A stretch of DNA of 43,517 nt from Hoylesella saccharolytica JCM 17484 (GTDB lineage Bacteria > Bacteroidota > Bacteroidia > Bacteroidales > Bacteroidaceae), in assembly GCF_000614205.1 (NCBI RefSeq), contig NZ_BAKN01000025.1:1-43517 (forward strand), given 5' to 3'. Position 1 is the stretch's first letter. Each line of letters begins with the position of its first letter. The translations under genes were made by a program, and so were the position numbers. Below the pieces are notes generated by a model that saw only the letters and a program-made list of their open reading frames with translations, made no database searches and was not told the origin of the DNA. Of this stretch, positions 24,508 to 34,883 are shown one piece after another.

Positions 24508-27073
24508 ATGAAAAAAAATATCTACAAACCCATTTACGGTCTCTTATTGATTTCGCTTCTAACCCTCTCGTTACAACCTGTTGCCGCCAAAAAGAAGAAA
24601 GTGCCGAGCATCGCAGCATTGGCTAAAGACTCTCTTGGCAGCAACGATTATGGAAAAATCGTAAAAGATGGAAAGAAGAAAATAGGTATGTTTACCGTTA
24701 TTTTCAAGGCGAAAGATAACAAATTATACTTTGAAATGCCCGATTCGGCTTTTCAAAAGATGTATATGTTGGCCAATCGGGTAGCCTCTACAAGTAACAC
24801 ACGCGACTTTGTGGCTGGTCAGATGGCTACTCGTCCGATGTTGCTTAACTTCACAAAAGACGAACGCGCGGTGTATATGCACCTTGTACAAGCCGCTAAT
24901 CAGGTAGATGCGCAAGACCCTATTGCATCATCGTTCGGCAAAAATTTTATTAATCCGATACTCAAGGCATTTAAAATCGTTGCCCACAACGGAAAGAATG
25001 TGGTAATAGATGTTAGTTCTTTCTTTGGCTCAAACGAAACTTCTATCAGTCCTATCAAGCCCGATAACCCCATAGCCAAGCTCTTTGGTGGCAGCGGATC
25101 GCTGAAAGGAACATTTGTTTCGGATGCTTCGGGCATCAACGAGGTAAAGGCTTTCGAAAAAAATATTGAGATAAAAACCACGCTAAGCTTTACCCTTACC
25201 GGTATTTTGTCTAGTCCTTATTCTGTAAAAATGCACCGCTCGCTGTTCGTTTTGCCCGATAATCCGATGTCGATGCGTTACCAGGATAACCGGGTGGGTT
25301 ATTTTTCAGCCCTTAAAAACCTTTTCAGTTCAGACAAAGACCGTGTAGAACAGCGCGTGTTTATCAATCGCTGGCGCGTAGAACCGAAGGCCGAAGATAT
25401 GGCAAAATACTTCAGCGGGCAACTGGTAGAGCCGAAAAAGAAAATTGTTTTTTATGTTGATTCGGCCTTTCCGACCAAGTGGCGGCAGACGATAAAAGAC
25501 GGTATCGAGGTGTGGAACCAAGCTTTTGAAGCTGCCGGCTTTAAAAATGTAGTAGAAGCACGCGATTATCCAGCCAACGACTCAGTGTTCGATCCCGACG
25601 ATATGCGGTATAACTGTTTTAAATATGCCACTACAGCCACTCCCAACGCTATGGGGCCGAGCTATACCGACCCTCGAACGGGCGAAATTTTATGTGCCGA
25701 CGTTATCTGGTATCACAATATCGTTTCGCTACTTCACAACTGGCGATTTATCCAAACCGGTGCCGTTGATAAGCGAGTAAGGAAACCTGTGTTTGACGAC
25801 GACGTGATGAAAGAATCTATTAAGTATGCTGCTTCTCACGAGATAGGTCACACATTGGGTCTGATGCACAACATGGGAGCCAGCTATGCCTATCCTGTCG
25901 ACTCCTTACGCAGTCCCTCTTTTACCCAAAAGTACGGCACTACACCCAGTATTATGGATTATGCCCGCAATAATTATGTGGCTCAACCCGGCGATTTAGA
26001 GCGTGGTGTAAGTCTTCTTCCGCCAACTTTGGGTGTCTATGATATATACGCCATCAATTGGGGATACCGTTTAATAAAAGACGCTCGCACACCCGATGAC
26101 GAAAAAGCGACGCTAAACAAATGGATAACCGATAAGTCTGGTGATCCCATGTACGAGTTTGGTGCACAGCAGGTAATGGGTATCATCGACCCCACCGACC
26201 TGACAGAAGACCTTGGTAACGATCATATCAAAGCCGGAAATCTGGGTATCTCGAACCTGAAAATATTGGTAAAAAATCTTCTCGATTGGACAATGGAGAA
26301 GGGAGAACGTTACGATCATACCGAAACTATATATAAAGAGGTGACCCGACAGTATACGCGTTATATCGGTCATGTTATTCCTTATCTCGGTGGAATTGAG
26401 TTCAGAGAGATCAGACAAGGTGACGGCAAGTCTGTTGCAAGGCTTATATCAGCAAGGATAAGCAGAAAGCATCCATGCAATGGTTGTTAAATCAAGCGCG
26501 TAATTATGACACTTGGCTGTCGCCGGCATCGCTTTTAAACAAGCTGGAACTGGATATGAACACCAATGATAAGCTGTGTAGCACCATCGTTTCTGCCTTA
26601 TTCAATGGCGGAATCTTATATCGTATCAAGGAAGGAGGGATGATTGACCCGTGCGCAATTATCCGTTGGATACCTATTTGGCCGATTTGACCAATGCACT
26701 TTTCATCTCTCCCGTGGCAGGTAAACTGTCAGAGGCTGAGCAAAAACTACAAGGTGCAGCCATTGCAGTGATGATGAATGCCTCCGGATTAAATAAAAAT
26801 GAGGTTAAAAAGACTTCACTTAGCGAAGAAAATGAACTTCAACAGATTGCCGATTCTCCTTTATGCTGTGGTTATCAGCACGCAGACACAGGCTTTACCC
26901 GTATCAATATGGGGGCCTCTGCTCTGTCGAAAAGCGAATTAGGCGCAATTATGTTGGGACGTTTGCAAAGAGTTTTAGCCAAGTATAAGGCTTACAGAGC
27001 CACTGCAACAGGCTCAACGCGCGACTATTACAATTATCAAATCTTTTTGATTGAGCGGTTGTTGTCTAATTAA
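24508..27073 (+). pseudogene. Secreted zinc metalloprotease (DUF5117/DUF5118 type), two frameshifts
   Basis: A large exported protease with signal MKKNIYKPIYGLLLISLLTL...VAA. It has the zinc motif H444-E-I-G-H448-T-L-G-L-M-H454 and a following PSIMDYARNNY Met-turn-like block, as in metzincin-related Bacteroidota proteases with DUF5117/DUF4953/DUF5118 domains. The reading frame changes near 26437 (SVAK..AYISKDKQKASMQWLLNQ) and near 26648 (GMID..PVRNYPLDTYLADL); each needs one added base, the second in a CCC run. Restored length is 855 residues. The C-terminal part has no new start signals, so this is one gene. It heads the locus and stops 63 bp before susC. Confidence 0.82.
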
Positions 27074-27136
27074 TGAAGGGCGATTTTCCTGCCGATAAAA
27101 AGTTTCTACGTATCTAACTCAAAATATAAAAGTCTT

Positions 27137-30100
27137 ATGCAAGTATGTAAGATATTATCTTTTCTTATCCTCTTGCTCTCTAGCTTTTCCTTATCATACG
27201 CCCAGCAGGGTGGTATGGTAAAAGGAAAGGTTACAGATGGTGGTGGCGATGCTGTTATCGGGGCGCAAGTAAGATGGAAAAATACCAAAGTAGTAACGGT
27301 TACAAACGTTGACGGTGATTTTACAATACCTGCCAACAGCACAACCAAGACACTCGTTATTTCGTATATCGGGTATAAATCAAAAGAGGTCTTGGTGGGC
27401 GATGCACCTGTAACTGTTGTAATGGAAGACGATGCACAGCATCTCGATGAATTGGTTGTAATAGGTTATGGCATTCAAAAGAAGTCGTCGATAACGGGTG
27501 CTGTAGAGACGGTTAAAGCAGAAGACCTGCTCATGATGCCAACTACCAATCTGGATAAGTCGCTTGCAGGGCAGGTTGCCGGACTGCAAGTAATGCAGAC
27601 AACAGGTGATCCAAGTGCGGCAAAAGAGGCCAATTTCAGCATTCGTGGTATCAAAGGAGCTCCTCTTTTGGTTATCGATGGCGTGCCAAGGTTCGGTACA
27701 ACGACTTCTGAAGGTGAGATGCGGCTGTCTGACTTGAATCCCGACGACATTGAAAGTGTTACCATTTTGAAAGATGCAGCAGCTTCTGCGGTGTACGGAT
27801 CACGTGCTGCTAATGGCGTTGTATTGGTTCAAACCAAGCGGGCAAAGGGTAATCAGAAGGTAAAAGTAAATTACCGGGGACAATTTAACTTGCAACAAGC
27901 CACCCGATTGCCCGACTTTTTGAATGCGTACGAATTTGCTAAACTACGCAATCGGGCAATAGAAAACACCCCTTCAACCACCTTATTGCCTTACACGGAT
28001 GCTGAATTAGAGGCTATTCGCACACGTTCCAACCCCAATGTGTATGGCAATGAGAATATTTTAGACTATCTCGATAAGTCGGGTTATTCAACAACCAACA
28101 GTCTTTCAATCACCGGTGGTAACGATTTTGTTAAGTATTATCTTTCGTTAGGTTATGCAGATACCAAAGGTTTGTATAGCGGTGTGAAGCGAAACCGTTT
28201 GAATTATTCTGCAAAACTTGATGCCACATTGCTCAAAGGTTTGGTTCTTTCGATTGATTATACGGGTTCTAACTCGATGGGTAAGAACAGTAGCTATACT
28301 ACTATCGAAGATGCTTATGCCTTTTCACCCGTTCAAGTGCTGCGATTTGCTGATGGACGATTGGCCAGTTCGGATGGTAACAACCCGTTGATAAACATTT
28401 ACGGACTGGGCGGTTATATCAAAGATAGCAGTCATTTCTCTACCATCACAGCCAATTTGACGTATTCTGTTCCTTTTATAAAAGGTCTGTCGGTATATTT
28501 GCGGGGTACATTCGATGATAACCACAGCATCACAACCAACTTCAAAAAGCCGGTTACATTATATACTTACGATAAAAATACCGGCAATTTTGCTGAAGAT
28601 AGCAACACCATTTATCCAAAAGCAAAGTCCACACAACAACAGGAAGACCGCTTTTATAGTAACCAATTGTATGAAGCCGGGTTAAATTTTAACCGCACTT
28701 TTGTACAAAAACATGATGTCGGACTTACACTGGTAACCAACTATCAACGTTTGCATCCTCAGTATATGATGGGTAAAAACCTTGATAAAACGCCTTTTCC
28801 AGAAACCATCGGAACGGCTAAAGAGGCAACTCTCAATGGCGATGAGAGCATCAATCAACGTGCATCGCTCATCGGTCGCGCTAATTATGCTTACGGTAAC
28901 CGTTATTTTATGGAGTTCAGTTTTCGTATTGACGGTTCTTCCAACTTTGCTCCCAAGAAGCGTTGGGGCTTCTTCCCGTCGGTGTCTGCATCATGGGTGT
29001 TGTCTAACGAAGAGTTTTTCAAAAAATGGAAACAAGAAGTTTTGACTAATGTTAAGTTCAGAGCATCTACCGGATGGTTAGGTAACGATGGTTTGGTAGG
29101 CCCCTATTCTTACCTTACCAATTATAAAGAGTATGTTACTTCGGGTTATAATATCGGCGGAAACTTTCGTCCCGGTCTTGCATTGGCTGGCTATCCCAAC
29201 GCTGCTTTAACATGGGGCAAGACTCATGATTATAACTTGGGCACTGACTTAGGCTTCTGGGGAGGTCGCATCGGCTTAACTTTCGAGTACTATATACGGT
29301 ATGAAACGGATAAGATAACATCTGCACCAGAGTATCTTTTCCCTTCTTCTACCGGTGCAAACGGCAATGTACCGAGCATGAACTTTAGTAAACTGAAGGC
29401 TTGGGGATGGGATCTCAGCCTTACGCATCGCAATACGATAGGCAAATTTAAATATAATGCTTCGTTGTCGTTGGCTAAAAACAATGATGAATACTTAGAT
29501 TATGGTGACGAAAGTGCACAAATTCCGAACCTCAGACGCAAAGGACGCAGTAGTTTAGTATGGACAATGTACGAAGCTGATGGCTTGTTTAAGAGTCAGG
29601 ATGAGATTGATCATCACCCCTTAAATCAAGATGGGCAGGGTAATAGTACGTTAGCGCCCGGCGATATTAAGTATGTAGATCAGAACGGCGACGGTGTTCT
29701 CGACAGTAAAGATAAAATATACGTCAAAAATTCATCGCGTCCCGACTTAGATATTGGTATTCGTTTAGGTTTTTCTTACAAAGGTTTCTTTGTTAATGCG
29801 ATGCTCCAAGGCGAGCAGGGATACCGTCAGAACATAAAAGATTATTATACGCTTGACAATGGAACACTACAAAAATTCCAGCGTTATCACCTTACAGACA
29901 CGTGGTCGGAAAGTAATCCCAACGCCCGTTATCCCAGAGTAAAGTTTGCCACCTCTAACGATAACAATCGTCTGGAGTCGACTTTCTGGATACAAAATTG
30001 CAACTTCCTTCGTTTCAAAGTACTGAATATCGGTTACACCTTGCCTTCTTCATTCTTGAAGAAGCTCTCTTTGGCCTCTGCCAGCATTGCTTTGCAAGGC

Positions 30101-30205
30101 AGTAATCTCTTTACATGGTCTACCCTGAAAGATATGGATCCCGAGTCATTGCGTGGTTATCCTGTTCAGAAGTCGTACGGTATCACCCTAAATGTAGGAT
30201 TTTAA
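27137..30205 (+). CDS. SusC/RagA family TonB-linked outer-membrane transporter
   Basis: A 1022-residue outer-membrane import protein. Order: signal MQVCKILSFLILLLSSFSLSYAQ; carboxypeptidase-like regulatory domain (about 28-105, GKVTDGGGDAVIGAQV); SusC signature ELVVIGYGIQKKSSITGAV; plug domain with SIRGIKGAPLLVIDGVP and DIESVTILKDAAASAVYGSRAANGV; then a 22-strand-type barrel ending with aromatic GITLNVGF. Such proteins import glycans or peptides together with a SusD partner. No glycoside hydrolase lies nearby; the adjacent secreted protease suggests peptides, as for RagAB. The susD gene follows by 12 bp. Confidence 0.95.
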   Translation: MQVCKILSFLILLLSSFSLSYAQQGGMVKGKVTDGGGDAVIGAQVRWKNTKVVTVTNVDGDFTIPANSTTKTLVISYIGYKSKEVLVGDAPVTVVMEDDAQHLDELVVIGYGIQKKSSITGAVETVKAEDLLMMPTTNLDKSLAGQVAGLQVMQTTGDPSAAKEANFSIRGIKGAPLLVIDGVPRFGTTTSEGEMRLSDLNPDDIESVTILKDAAASAVYGSRAANGVVLVQTKRAKGNQKVKVNYRGQFNLQQATRLPDFLNAYEFAKLRNRAIENTPSTTLLPYTDAELEAIRTRSNPNVYGNENILDYLDKSGYSTTNSLSITGGNDFVKYYLSLGYADTKGLYSGVKRNRLNYSAKLDATLLKGLVLSIDYTGSNSMGKNSSYTTIEDAYAFSPVQVLRFADGRLASSDGNNPLINIYGLGGYIKDSSHFSTITANLTYSVPFIKGLSVYLRGTFDDNHSITTNFKKPVTLYTYDKNTGNFAEDSNTIYPKAKSTQQQEDRFYSNQLYEAGLNFNRTFVQKHDVGLTLVTNYQRLHPQYMMGKNLDKTPFPETIGTAKEATLNGDESINQRASLIGRANYAYGNRYFMEFSFRIDGSSNFAPKKRWGFFPSVSASWVLSNEEFFKKWKQEVLTNVKFRASTGWLGNDGLVGPYSYLTNYKEYVTSGYNIGGNFRPGLALAGYPNAALTWGKTHDYNLGTDLGFWGGRIGLTFEYYIRYETDKITSAPEYLFPSSTGANGNVPSMNFSKLKAWGWDLSLTHRNTIGKFKYNASLSLAKNNDEYLDYGDESAQIPNLRRKGRSSLVWTMYEADGLFKSQDEIDHHPLNQDGQGNSTLAPGDIKYVDQNGDGVLDSKDKIYVKNSSRPDLDIGIRLGFSYKGFFVNAMLQGEQGYRQNIKDYYTLDNGTLQKFQRYHLTDTWSESNPNARYPRVKFATSNDNNRLESTFWIQNCNFLRFKVLNIGYTLPSSFLKKLSLASASIALQGSNLFTWSTLKDMDPESLRGYPVQKSYGITLNVGF

Positions 30206-30217
30206 CGAGTTACAAGT

Positions 30218-31969
30218 ATGAAATTAAAGAAGTATATTTTCACGGTTTTCCTCTCCGTTTTTTTATCGACATTGGTTTCTTGCGACTCGCTTTTCAACGA
30301 TGCACCCATCAATACCATCTCCGAAAAAGAGGTTTGGCACAATCCGATGTTGCTTGATGAGTACGTCAATGCTTGGTATAGAAGCATGGGAAGCGGTTTT
30401 AGTACCTATGTACCCAGTCTGGCTTTGGTAAAGAATGCCTCACGCTATAACATGGCATGGTTTACCGATCAGCTCTCCGTAGGAAAGAACGATTGGTTCA
30501 ATGCGGGGTATGGCGACTTGCTGAAAGGTAATGAACAAGAACTCACCAGGTGGGCAAGATATAATTGGAACATTTATTTTACGCAGATACAAGCCATTAA
30601 TTTGATGTTCGAAAATCAAGGTAGCATAAAAGAAGGTGAGCAAAAGAATCGCATTTTGGGTGAAGGACACTTTTTCAGAGCTTATTATTATTATATCCTT
30701 TGGCGACTCCATGGAGGCGTGATGCTAATTGACCACACCTACAACCCATTGGAAAATGCTGAAAAATTCCCACGTGCTTCTTACCAACAAATGGTCAATT
30801 TTATTGTTAAAGAAGCCGATGCGGCTGCTCAATTACTTCCTGTTACCTACACTTCTACCGATGCGGGGCGTGCAACAAAGGGTGCTGCGCTCATGCTGAA
30901 AGCAAAAACCTACTTGTGGGCATCTGCCGAAGTGTTTCAAAACAAGCAGGCAGACCAGGCTTATCTTGGTTTTACCGATGATCAATCGACGCAAATGCTG
31001 ACATTGGCAAAAGCTGCATACGAAGCTGTTATCAACCTGAACACTTATCGTTTGTTGCCTATTTCGGAAACCACACAAGATGGAATAAAAAACGGTTATC
31101 GTAAGATTTTCTTGACAAAAAACAGCCAAGAGTCTATTTTTGAAATACAACACGCCAACGATGGCGATTATGCTACCAAGTTTGGACATAAATTAGACCG
31201 CGACGCTGCTTCTCCTTTCTTTACCGGAACCACAGCCGCTTATACGCCTACACAAAATCATGTGGATGAGTATGGTATGCGTGGCGGAGCTGCTTACGAT
31301 GCCCTGCATCCCTACGAAAATAGAGATTACCGCTTTTATGCTAACATTCTATACGATGGTTGCACGTTCAAGGGGCACGTTATGGATATTCATTACGACA
31401 ATAATACGCCGGGTGAAGACCTTAAACCCTATGGTACGGCCGAGTCGCCGGGCGTTAGTCGTACGGGATATTATATGGGAAAATTTGTCGACGAAACGCA
31501 AACCATCGATCGTGATGGCACCAAAGCCAGTAAGCAGAACTATATTATATGGCGTTATGCCGAAGTTTTGCTCGATTATGCCGAGGTGCTTTATCGCTTG
31601 GGTGATGTTTCCGGTGCACTCACTCAGGTCAATACCATTCGTAATCGCGTACACATGGATCCTCTCACAGCGCTTTCGTGGGATGCCCTTGTTAATGAGC
31701 GGCGTGTAGAATTGGCATTTGAAGAAACCACTTATTGGGATCTTTTACGCTGGGGAATAGCCCAACAGCGCCTCAACGGCTCGTCTAATCCGCTCAAAGC
31801 TATGCGTATCGATCTCAAAAGCGGTGTTTATAAGTATACCATCAGCAATCTCAATCGCTTTCCGGGACGTATCCGCCGATTTGCTGCCAAACAGTATTAT
31901 CTGCCCATTCCTTGGAGTGAAGTGAAGTATCAGGGTATCCAACAAAATCCCGAATGGACGGAAGTGTAA
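30218..31969 (+). CDS. SusD/RagB family surface lipoprotein
   Basis: A 583-residue substrate-binding lipoprotein that caps the SusC barrel. It has a lipoprotein signal (FLSTLVSC) followed by DSLFND, the N-terminal helical TPR-like region (LGEGHFFRAYYYYILWRLHGGVML; KGAALMLKAKTYLWASAEV) and the C-terminal block (YIIWRYAEVLLDYAEVLYRLGD, RVELAFEETTYWDLLRWGIAQ, RFAAKQYYLPIPWSEV). These match the SusD/RagB family. It lies 12 bp after susC, in the same transcript. Confidence 0.95.
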   Translation: MKLKKYIFTVFLSVFLSTLVSCDSLFNDAPINTISEKEVWHNPMLLDEYVNAWYRSMGSGFSTYVPSLALVKNASRYNMAWFTDQLSVGKNDWFNAGYGDLLKGNEQELTRWARYNWNIYFTQIQAINLMFENQGSIKEGEQKNRILGEGHFFRAYYYYILWRLHGGVMLIDHTYNPLENAEKFPRASYQQMVNFIVKEADAAAQLLPVTYTSTDAGRATKGAALMLKAKTYLWASAEVFQNKQADQAYLGFTDDQSTQMLTLAKAAYEAVINLNTYRLLPISETTQDGIKNGYRKIFLTKNSQESIFEIQHANDGDYATKFGHKLDRDAASPFFTGTTAAYTPTQNHVDEYGMRGGAAYDALHPYENRDYRFYANILYDGCTFKGHVMDIHYDNNTPGEDLKPYGTAESPGVSRTGYYMGKFVDETQTIDRDGTKASKQNYIIWRYAEVLLDYAEVLYRLGDVSGALTQVNTIRNRVHMDPLTALSWDALVNERRVELAFEETTYWDLLRWGIAQQRLNGSSNPLKAMRIDLKSGVYKYTISNLNRFPGRIRRFAAKQYYLPIPWSEVKYQGIQQNPEWTEV

Positions 31970-32017
31970 CTCCGTTCTTCGTATTTCTCATTATTTATAA
32001 TCTATAAAAGTTTATTT

Positions 32018-32862
32018 ATGACAAAGTTTTTTACAACATTGGTACTGGCTTTTGGCCTTACCTCTGCCTTACATGCACAAGAGTATAATATGTTTAATCT
32101 TGCTGATGTCGACGAAAACGGATGGTTGTGGTTTGATACACAGGCCAAAATCGATAAGTATGTTGGTCGTATTAACGAAGATGATAATAAGGCAAACCTC
32201 AACGGAAAACTTATTCAGATGGTTGCTGCCAACCAACCACCTCTTTATCCCGAAACGACAGTATCTCCTGATTACATCGGTATTGGAAAAGATGGCAAGA
32301 AAGGAACAGAAATGTCGCGCAAAGGTGCTATTATGTTACAACCCGGAAAGGGACTTTTTACAGTGGCTACCGGTGGTAGTTTTTTAGTATGTATGCCTTC
32401 TTGTGAAACTTATAGTATGGCTGTTTCTTGTGAATCAACTGTTGGAGGCCGTCTGTTAAGCACTAAAATGGTAATGAGGAGCTATCACAATATACAGTGC
32501 GGGCAGCTTATACGCAATTTAATAAGTTTGCCCCTGTGGGTTATACTGTTGTTACAGGGCTCGAATCAGTTAATCGTGGAATCATTCAGGGTACCATTAA
32601 ATCAGATGGACCGGTGTATGCACTCTTTACCAACGGTACGAAAGATACGCTTTATATACATGGTATCAAGGTAACAACACCCCGTCAAGAATCTACAGGT
32701 ATTCGCGAAACGGCTGTTCAAACCACTTCTGATGTTGATGTATATGCTGTTGATGGCAGCTATTTGGGCCGTTATGCCAATGAAGCAGATGTAAAAGCGT
32801 TGCGCAAGGGTGTATATATTATACGAAAAGGAAAGCAGGTAAAGAAGGTAGTGACCGACTAA
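32018..32862 (+). pseudogene. Secreted protein with T9SS-type C-terminal domain, frameshifted
   Basis: The N-terminal part has signal MTKFFTTLVLAFGLTSALHAQ and the block YNMFNLADVDENGWLWFDTQ. The frame changes in an AAAA run at 32465-32468; adding one A yields STKNGNEELSQYTVRAAYTQ and continues to the end, for 281 residues in all. The final ~45 residues (SDVDVYAVDGSYLGRY ... ALRKGVYIIRKGKQVKKVV) look like the C-terminal sorting domain of type IX secretion cargo in Prevotella/Porphyromonas. I do not recognise the body; it resembles secreted carbohydrate- or surface-associated beta proteins. It lies 48 bp after susD and may be a surface partner of the locus. Confidence 0.65.
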
Positions 32863-32970
32863 ACAGCCTGTATTTTTATTCCGTGTACCGATATTTTCCG
32901 GTCGGCAGCTCGGTAAAACAGGTATTGTTCGGTTCCTTTTTTATCCGATAGGGTAGGTAGAATAATGATA

Positions 32971-32995
32971 AAAGGCAGCCCTTAGACTGCCTTTT
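32971..32995. terminator. Terminator between the cargo gene and ferredoxin
   Basis: AAAGGCAG pairs with CTGCCTTT around an 8-nt loop, with A and T runs on both sides, so it can act in both directions. Confidence 0.75.
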
Positions 32996-33020
32996 ATACA
33001 TATAAGCGGTTGATTTGTTT

Positions 33021-33188
33021 TTAAGGAAGACTGATTGCTTCGCTTGGGCAAACACTTGCACATGTTCCACATTCAGTGCAGGCATCTGCATCAATCTTAT
33101 AAATCTCGCCTTCAGAGATTGCCTCTACCGGGCACTCGGGTAAACATGTACCACAGGCAATACAATCATTTCCAATTACGTAAGCCAT
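33021..33188 (-). CDS. Small 2[4Fe-4S] ferredoxin
   Basis: A 55-residue electron carrier, translated from ATG at 33188 to TAA at 33021. It opens MAYVIGNDCIACGTCLPEC and has two CxxCxxCxxxCP clusters: C9, C12, C15, C19-P, then C37, C40, C43, C47-P. This is the clostridial-type bacterial ferredoxin that couples to pyruvate:ferredoxin oxidoreductase and similar anaerobic enzymes. It is monocistronic, with a -7 element at 33257-33264. Confidence 0.95.
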   Translation of the reverse strand: MAYVIGNDCIACGTCLPECPVEAISEGEIYKIDADACTECGTCASVCPSEAISLP

Positions 33189-33256
33189 AATAAAATTCAG
33201 TTTTTAATGTTAATAATGTTTTTGTATAATATGTATCATACTTACTTTTAATGATG

Positions 33257-33264
33257 CAAAGGTA
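33257..33264 (-). promoter_or_regulatory. -7 element of the ferredoxin gene
   Basis: TACCTTTG on the minus strand, about 68 bp before the ATG at 33188. No clear -33 partner. Confidence 0.5.
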
Positions 33265-33441
33265 TAAAAATAAATGGTATGTACCTATAAATGATGATTA
33301 TTTTTCTCTATTTCTTATTTTCTTAGTTCTTCATCATCCTCTTTTTATGGTCAATTTTTAATTACCAATTGTCAATTTCCTATTTTTAATTATCGGTTAT
33401 TTATGCAATAACCCCCGCCGAAAGGCGTTCTATAAGATAAT

Positions 33442-34188
33442 ATGAAGAGAGCATTGTGCATATTGTTCATCAGTATTTGCGGTTGGCAAATAGGGCTTGC
33501 GCAAGAGCGGAAGGTAGAAAACAGACCTTACACCGACCTTAGACAACTGCATTTTGGGGTTGTTGTTGGGGTGCATCTGCAAGATGTAGAGTTTGTAAAT
33601 GCAGGTCCGCAGCCCTTTACACGCGATGACGGAATAGTGGTACAGACCCACATTACAACCGATCAGAACCGTTATGACCCGGGATTTACCGTTGGTGTGG
33701 CGGGCGAATTACGGCTCAATCGCTATTTTCAGTTTCGTGTAGCACCCGCCTTATATTTCGGAACGCGCTACCTTACTTTTCATAATCTGCTCGAAACCAA
33801 TGCTGCAGGTATGCCCATCGAGCATCATCAAGAAATGAAAACGGCTTATATTTCTTCCGCTTTCAACCTTATATTTGCGGCTCCTCGTTTTAATAATCAT
33901 CGACCTTACGTTGTAGCAGGACTCAATCCGATGATTAACTTGAGCGGTCGAAACAGCGATTATATTAAGTTTAAACGTTACGATCTGTTTGCTGAAGTAG
34001 GTTTGGGTTGTGATTTTTACCTCCCTTTCTTCAAGCTTCGTCCCGAATTAAAGTTTATGTTTAGTCTTGTCAACTGCTTAGATACCCGCCATGCCGAGCA
34101 GTTACGCGATCGAAATATGATTCCTTACGCTCGTTCGGTAAGCGATGCACGCAGTCATATCGTTGCCTTATCATTCTATTTCGAGTAA
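33442..34188 (+). CDS. porT: PorT-like type IX secretion outer-membrane protein
   Basis: A 248-residue outer-membrane beta-barrel with signal MKRALCILFISICGWQIGLAQ. The strands alternate as expected (HFGVVVGVHLQDVEFV, PGFTVGVAGELRLNRYFQFRVAPALYFGTRYL, TAYISSAFNLIFAAPRFNNHRPYVVAGLNPMIN, FAEVGLGCDFYLPFFKLRPELKF) and the protein ends in the aromatic SFYFE. Length and pattern match the PorT/outer membrane beta-barrel domain of the type IX secretion system, which would export the cargo-like protein encoded nearby. Other members of this barrel family exist, so the symbol is likely but not certain. Confidence 0.75.
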   Translation: MKRALCILFISICGWQIGLAQERKVENRPYTDLRQLHFGVVVGVHLQDVEFVNAGPQPFTRDDGIVVQTHITTDQNRYDPGFTVGVAGELRLNRYFQFRVAPALYFGTRYLTFHNLLETNAAGMPIEHHQEMKTAYISSAFNLIFAAPRFNNHRPYVVAGLNPMINLSGRNSDYIKFKRYDLFAEVGLGCDFYLPFFKLRPELKFMFSLVNCLDTRHAEQLRDRNMIPYARSVSDARSHIVALSFYFE

Positions 34189-34448
34189 CGTTTTTGTGGT
34201 ATTTAAACCTTACCACTTGGTTTTTTATTTTTACTTTTCGCCCTTTCTTCCAAATTTTCATATTGTAAGTATTCTTATTGAAAACGTATTAAATTGTTAT
34301 TTTCATGATTGTTAAAAGCCACCCGTTATTTCGTTGAAAACAAAATAAAGTAACCACGGGAGATTTTAAAGCATAAAATGTCCTTATTTAAATAAACTTG
34401 GATATTGCTGGCTGACAGTGCGTTGCAGAGATATATTTATATTTGATG

Positions 34449-34602
34449 TGGTTTAAACAATCTTTTTACTCCCTAAAAACACATCTTTTAGGTTGCAAAA
34501 GCATAGCTTTCGCCAACCAAAAACATAGGTTTTGCATGCCAAAAGCTATGCTTTTGCAATTCAAAACTTATACTTTTAGAAAATCAAAGGTTGTTTTTCG
34601 CT
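34449..34602. repeat. 22-bp-phased quasi-palindromic units, cluster 4
   Basis: Seven units start at 34449, 34471, 34493, 34515, 34537, 34559 and 34581. Examples: CCTAAAAACACATCTTTTAGG (7-bp arms), GCAAAAGCATAGCTTTCGC, CCAAAAGCTATGCTTTTGC. This is the clearest cluster. Confidence 0.88.
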
Positions 34603-34730
34603 TTTTCAACCCTGTTTGTTGAAATTTTAAATGTTAAAATGGGACGAAAGTTGAAAAGTTGAATTGTAAGTAGAAAGCCTTGTAAGCCGACAATTTGTTA
34701 TTGTCTGTAAAAATCTTCCTTGTGGTATCT
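34591..34730. repeat. ~140-bp direct repeat, copy 1 (copy 2 at 36214-36353)
   Basis: Shared blocks include CCTGTTTGTTGAAATTTTAA and GTAAGTAGAAAGCCTTGTAA. It precedes each of the first two lipoprotein/secreted modules, so it marks the left part of a duplicated unit about 1.62 kb long. Confidence 0.75.
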
Positions 34731-34846
34731 TACTGTAAAACAGGATGAAATTTGTCTGCTTCCTCTTTTATTTTTCTAGGTTTATTTGATAATTAAAAAC
34801 AGTTAATTATATGTAATAAAAAGAACAATGTCATCAAAATCTATCG

Positions 34847-34854
34847 TATATTTG
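34847..34854 (+). promoter_or_regulatory. -7 element of module copy 1
   Basis: TATATTTG in the context CTATCGTATATTTG, conserved before copies 2 (36489) and 3 (37149). Confidence 0.6.
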
Positions 34855-34883
34855 CCACATACTAACTATAATGTTGCCATAAC

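Larger units (their letters stand above)
34189..34846. other. Gene-free region after porT
   Basis: No credible gene. It holds 22-bp-unit cluster 4 (34449-34602) and the first copy of a ~140-bp segment (34591-34730) that recurs at 36214-36353. Confidence 0.7.
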
